Shown here: one piece after another, positions 61,174 through 64,000 of the stretch
How positions within the stretch are numbered: position 1 is the first letter of the stretch
How the letters are laid out: every line of letters starts with the position of its first letter
From: Gemmataceae bacterium
Lineage (GTDB): Bacteria; Planctomycetota; Planctomycetia; Gemmatales; Gemmataceae
DNA: 64,000 bases
Assembly: GCA_009692005.1 (NCBI GenBank)
Contig: SHZZ01000014.1
Span: forward strand, 1 to 64,000
Direction: 5' to 3'
Position numbers and translations under genes: made by a program
The notes under the pieces: generated by a model
What the model saw: the letters and a program-made list of their open reading frames with translations, nothing else
Database searches by the model: none
Told to the model about the DNA's origin: nothing

Positions 61174-62442
61174 CTAAAAGAGTTCCTTGACCACCTGGCC
61201 GCCGTCAACGATTTTGACCGGGCGGTTGAGCGGACCCGGGTTTTCCCTCCGGGCGCTTATGCCTAGCGAATGGCAGAAAGAACAGAAGAGATCCGGAACG
61301 GTAACCGGTCGAGATTTCACAGCCATGCCATCGGATGAGGTTTCGCCGATCACCTGGCCGCCGCGAATGCCTCCTCCCGCCAGGGCGATGGAAAACGCCC
61401 GCGGGTAATGGTCGCGCCCGGTGCGCGGATTGATCAACGGCGTGCGGCCGAATTCACCCATCCAAATCACCAGAGTTTTTTCCAACAAACCGCGTTGATG
61501 CAAGTCTTCCACCAGGGCGGAAAACCCGGCATCCACCGCCGAGTTCAACGGTTTAATCCGCTCAAAATGATCAAAGTGCGTGTCCCAATCGCGGGATTCC
61601 ACTTCCACGAAGGGAACTCCCTGTTCAACCAGCCTGCGTGCCAGCAAGCAGCCGCGGCCAAAAGGCGTTTTACCGTACTTCTCTTGCAGACCGTCCTTTT
61701 CCTTGGAAATGTCAAAGGATTCCAGCTTGGGACTGCGCACCAGGCGGGCAGCGTTGGCGTAGATCGCCTGGTGGTCCTCGACTTTCTCCTTGGCGCCATT
61801 GCGGGCATATTCCTTTTCCAGATCGCCAAGCAAATCGAGCCTTCCGCCGAAACGAGAATCATTGACACCCGGCCCGCGGACGGCATTGTTCGGCATGCGC
61901 GATGGGTCGTTGACGGTGAAGGGCGCGTGGGACATGCCAAGGAACCCAGAACCTATGGTGTTGCCTGGAGTGCCAATGGAAACAAAGGAAGGCAGATCGC
62001 CCGGCGGTGGCGGGAGTTGGCTGGAGACAGTGGAACCCAGCGTGGGAAACTTGACCCCGCCAGCGGGAATGTAACCGGTGTGCAAGTGGTATTGTGCTCG
62101 GGTGTGCTCGGCGACATTGTTGGTCATGGAGCGGACAAGAGCGATATGTTTCATCTGGGCGGCGGTTTTCTCCCAGCCGGTGGCAATGTCGATGCTGGAA
62201 ACCGCCGTGCCGATTTTTTCCGTCGGCCCGCCGTTCTTCACCCCAGGCTTGGGGTCGAATGTCTCCAACTGGCTGGGCCCGCCTGTCATGAACAACAGGA
62301 TGCACGACTTGCCTTGCTTTTGCAGTTCCCTGGCGTTGGCCATGACGGCGGCTTTCCAGCCAATGGCCCCGGCCATGCCGGTTTCAAAAAAAGACCGGCG
62401 GCTGACCACCCGTTCTCCATCCACTCCCAAACGCATCCACAT
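61174..62442 (-). CDS. DUF1501 family exported protein
   Basis: 422 residues from the ATG at 62442, with AAGGAG six bases upstream; a longer frame from 62565 overlaps the neighbouring gene and is rejected. A Tat-type leader (VVSRRSFFETGMAGAIGWKAAVMA) leads to the DUF1501 fold: SCILLFMTGGPSQLETFDPKPG, HIALVRSMTNNVAEHTRAQYHLHTG, TLVIWMGEFGRTPLINPRTGRDHYPRAFSIALAGGGIRGGQVIGETSSDG. It is the third DUF1501 protein here and closest to the typical pattern. It starts 23 bases after the DUF1549/DUF1553 stop. Confidence 0.93.
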   Translation of the reverse strand: MWMRLGVDGERVVSRRSFFETGMAGAIGWKAAVMANARELQKQGKSCILLFMTGGPSQLETFDPKPGVKNGGPTEKIGTAVSSIDIATGWEKTAAQMKHIALVRSMTNNVAEHTRAQYHLHTGYIPAGGVKFPTLGSTVSSQLPPPPGDLPSFVSIGTPGNTIGSGFLGMSHAPFTVNDPSRMPNNAVRGPGVNDSRFGGRLDLLGDLEKEYARNGAKEKVEDHQAIYANAARLVRSPKLESFDISKEKDGLQEKYGKTPFGRGCLLARRLVEQGVPFVEVESRDWDTHFDHFERIKPLNSAVDAGFSALVEDLHQRGLLEKTLVIWMGEFGRTPLINPRTGRDHYPRAFSIALAGGGIRGGQVIGETSSDGMAVKSRPVTVPDLFCSFCHSLGISARRENPGPLNRPVKIVDGGQVVKELF

Positions 62443-62465
62443 GGGGTTCTCCTTTTTGCCGACTG

Positions 62466-64000
62466 TCAACGGCGGGTTTGAAACTCCGTGGAATTGATCA
62501 GGGCCCACAGGACATCCTCGAAACCGGCTGCCCGGTCGGGGGCTTTTTTCACATGCTCCAGGCACTTTTTCACTTCTGCCGCCGTCGGTTCCCTTGAAAG
62601 CACCCGCTGATAAATGGCCTTGAGCGCCTGAGAATTATCCGGATTGTCTTGCAGGATCTTTCCCAGCAGGGTGAAGCCGCGAGCGCGGATTTTTTCCTCG
62701 ATCTGCGGACTGTTCATCAGCCACAATGCTTGCGCCACCCCCCCTTCCACCTCGTCCGGGTTTGCAGAGGGATCGAACTTGAAGAGTTCCCGAAACATTC
62801 CTTCATACGAGCGGGCAAAAATCAGCGGGTTGACGCGCACCATTGAGGCGCCACCCACCTGCCCGAGTGAACCGGTAAGTTCCTGCCAGAGGGAGATGGC
62901 CGGCAAGCGCGCCGGGTATACCGCGCTGAAAAGCAGGTGCTCGTCCTGGGTTTGCCCAAGGCGGGTTTCCCGCTGGTAGGCGCGGGTCATGGCGACAGCC
63001 CGCAAGAATTCCTTGGGATTGTAATTGCCGCCCTGGAAGGCGCCAACCAACCGCAAAAACGCCGCGTGCTGCACCGCTTCCTTTTGCGGGCCCATGTCGT
63101 CAATCGGCTGATAAAATCCCTGACCGAGAAGTTTCCCCCAAACGCGGTTGACATAAGCGGCGGCGAACCAGGGGTTGTTCTTGTCCACGATCGACTTGGC
63201 CAGGTCTTCGCGCCGTTTCACATCCGAAGCGAATTTCGGCCCCTCCTGCCCATCGAGGAACTTCGGGTTCATCCGGGTCGACTTGCTGGGATCATCCTTC
63301 AAAGGCATCTGGTGTTCGCCGAAGAATTTCGACACCACGCGCAAGCCGAAGCGGTTGTTGCCGGCGAAGACCAGGCGGTCGCTGGTGCGGGCGAAGTAAG
63401 CCGCGAAATGATGAAACTGTTCTCGTTTCCAAATGTCGCTGGGATGGTCGTGGCACTGGGCGCACTGAATCTGCATGCCGAGGAAAATGCGCGAGACTTC
63501 GGCGGCGCGGTCCACCGGGGCATCGGGGCCCAAGTGCGCCAGCATTAGAAAGGTCTGCCCGTTGGCGGGTTCTCCTGGCATGACTTGCCCCTCGGCGCAA
63601 ATCAGATCCCGAGCCACCTGATCCCACGGGGTGTTTTTTTTCACCTGCTGGGTCATCCAATCCTCAAACGGACGGTAGGCCAGCATGGCCCTGCGGTCGG
63701 TGACTTTCGCCTGAATGACCTCGCCCCAATACATGGCCCAGAAGCGGGCATGGTCATCCGATTCCAGAAGGTCATCCAGCAATTTCTGCCGTTTGTTCGG
63801 TGATTTCGCGCTCAGGAATGATTGGGATTGTTCTGGTGTCGGCGGGCGGCCGGTCATGTCGAGGCAAACCCTGCGGAGGAAGTCGGCATCAGAGCAGAGT
63901 GGAGCGGGACTTTTCCCCAGGCGGGACAGTTCTTTTTCCAACAGGGTGTCGATTTCACCCGGCTGGAGCGGGCCACGGTTCAGGTTCTTCCAGGCGGGTT
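62466..64000 (-). CDS. DUF1549/DUF1553 protein, N-terminus beyond the window
   Basis: At least 511 residues, open to the window edge, so the start and any signal peptide or cytochrome-like domain are missing. DUF1549 is visible as DFLRRVCLDMTGRPPTPEQ with the haem-like motif CAQCHDHPSDIWKREQFHHFAAYF, and DUF1553 as NKNNPWFAAAYVNRVWGKLLGQGF-type sequence, AFLRLVGAFQGGNYNPKEFLRAVAMTRAYQRE and the end ALWLMNSPQIEEKI, VLSREPTAAEVKKCLEHV, DVLWALINSTEF. This is a more compact form than the 1051-residue LamG version. It pairs with the DUF1501 gene 23 bases downstream. Confidence 0.92.
   Translation of the reverse strand, partial: PAWKNLNRGPLQPGEIDTLLEKELSRLGKSPAPLCSDADFLRRVCLDMTGRPPTPEQSQSFLSAKSPNKRQKLLDDLLESDDHARFWAMYWGEVIQAKVTDRRAMLAYRPFEDWMTQQVKKNTPWDQVARDLICAEGQVMPGEPANGQTFLMLAHLGPDAPVDRAAEVSRIFLGMQIQCAQCHDHPSDIWKREQFHHFAAYFARTSDRLVFAGNNRFGLRVVSKFFGEHQMPLKDDPSKSTRMNPKFLDGQEGPKFASDVKRREDLAKSIVDKNNPWFAAAYVNRVWGKLLGQGFYQPIDDMGPQKEAVQHAAFLRLVGAFQGGNYNPKEFLRAVAMTRAYQRETRLGQTQDEHLLFSAVYPARLPAISLWQELTGSLGQVGGASMVRVNPLIFARSYEGMFRELFKFDPSANPDEVEGGVAQALWLMNSPQIEEKIRARGFTLLGKILQDNPDNSQALKAIYQRVLSREPTAAEVKKCLEHVKKAPDRAAGFEDVLWALINSTEFQTRR

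Noticed and set aside
1-64000. CRISPR arrays, rRNA genes, insertion sequence transposases
   Set aside because: No regularly spaced repeats, rRNA-like segments or transposase-like frames were seen on either strand.

Overview
The window looks like a chromosomal segment of a planctomycete, probably of the Gemmata type. This rests on gene content: three DUF1501 proteins with Tat-type leaders, two DUF1549/DUF1553 'PSCyt/PSD' proteins (one cut by the right edge), a formylglycine-enzyme-like SUMF1 protein, a sulfatase, Gfo/Idh/MocA and sugar-isomerase-like exported enzymes, and the futalosine menaquinone enzyme MqnE. No rRNA was seen. One tRNA (Cys, GCA) is present. The window is largely coding, with short gaps and many Shine-Dalgarno-led starts.

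Layout. 1-2148 is the end of an integrated element: the 3' part of an ATP-dependent DNA ligase, a small excisionase-like DNA-binding protein and a tyrosine recombinase, abutting the 3' end of tRNA-Cys. 2.2-4.0 kb has csrA and a HEAT-repeat protein. 4.1-9.6 kb is an envelope and glycan block: a GT39-like membrane glycosyltransferase, then a tightly overlapping operon of a dual-specificity phosphatase, an LPG-synthase-TM/UPF0104 membrane protein and a GT2 glycosyltransferase. After a repeat-bearing 640-base gap come an unusual HTH plus receiver-like protein and a three-gene operon whose first gene fuses PilM-like and PilN-like parts; all three products carry Gly/Pro-rich tracts.

18.1-23.2 kb (minus strand) holds a D-aminoacylase-type amidohydrolase, a PD40 propeller, a DUF5329 protein, a sugar-isomerase-like protein and ApbE. 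23.2-29.8 kb (plus strand) holds a SUMF1 protein, a Gfo/Idh oxidoreductase, an inositol-phosphatase-like protein, an Xaa-Pro peptidase and accB-accC. 29.85-32.0 kb is a decayed zinc/cadmium-type P-type ATPase with two frameshifts and a missing CPC motif. 32.2-38.3 kb is a DUF1501 / DUF1549-LamG-DUF1553 / DUF1501 operon. mqnE follows, converging on a minus-strand run hisD-hisC-hisB, two small conserved-looking genes and a phosphatidylserine decarboxylase.

44.7-53.4 kb is mixed: a PhnB-like VOC protein, a small exported protein, an unrecognised 394-residue protein, a fumarylacetoacetase-family enzyme, a zinc-ribbon membrane protein, an AAA/DUF4143 ATPase, a GT87-like glycosyltransferase with a 38-residue membrane protein upstream, and an exported propeller. 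53.7-61.1 kb (plus strand) holds the most striking gene, a 1316-residue exported protein that joins a TIM-barrel, a c-type haem site, a propeller-like region and a C-terminal blue-copper (cupredoxin) domain. It is followed by a sulfatase and a two-domain metallo-beta-lactamase-fold protein. The right edge has a second DUF1549/DUF1553-DUF1501 pair.

Two non-coding items deserve attention: a pair of perfect hairpins with mutually complementary loops at 47168-47213, and a 640-base gap (48686-49323) with AT-rich flanks and a GC-rich, hairpin-forming core. Identifications come from reading motifs by eye; no database search was run.
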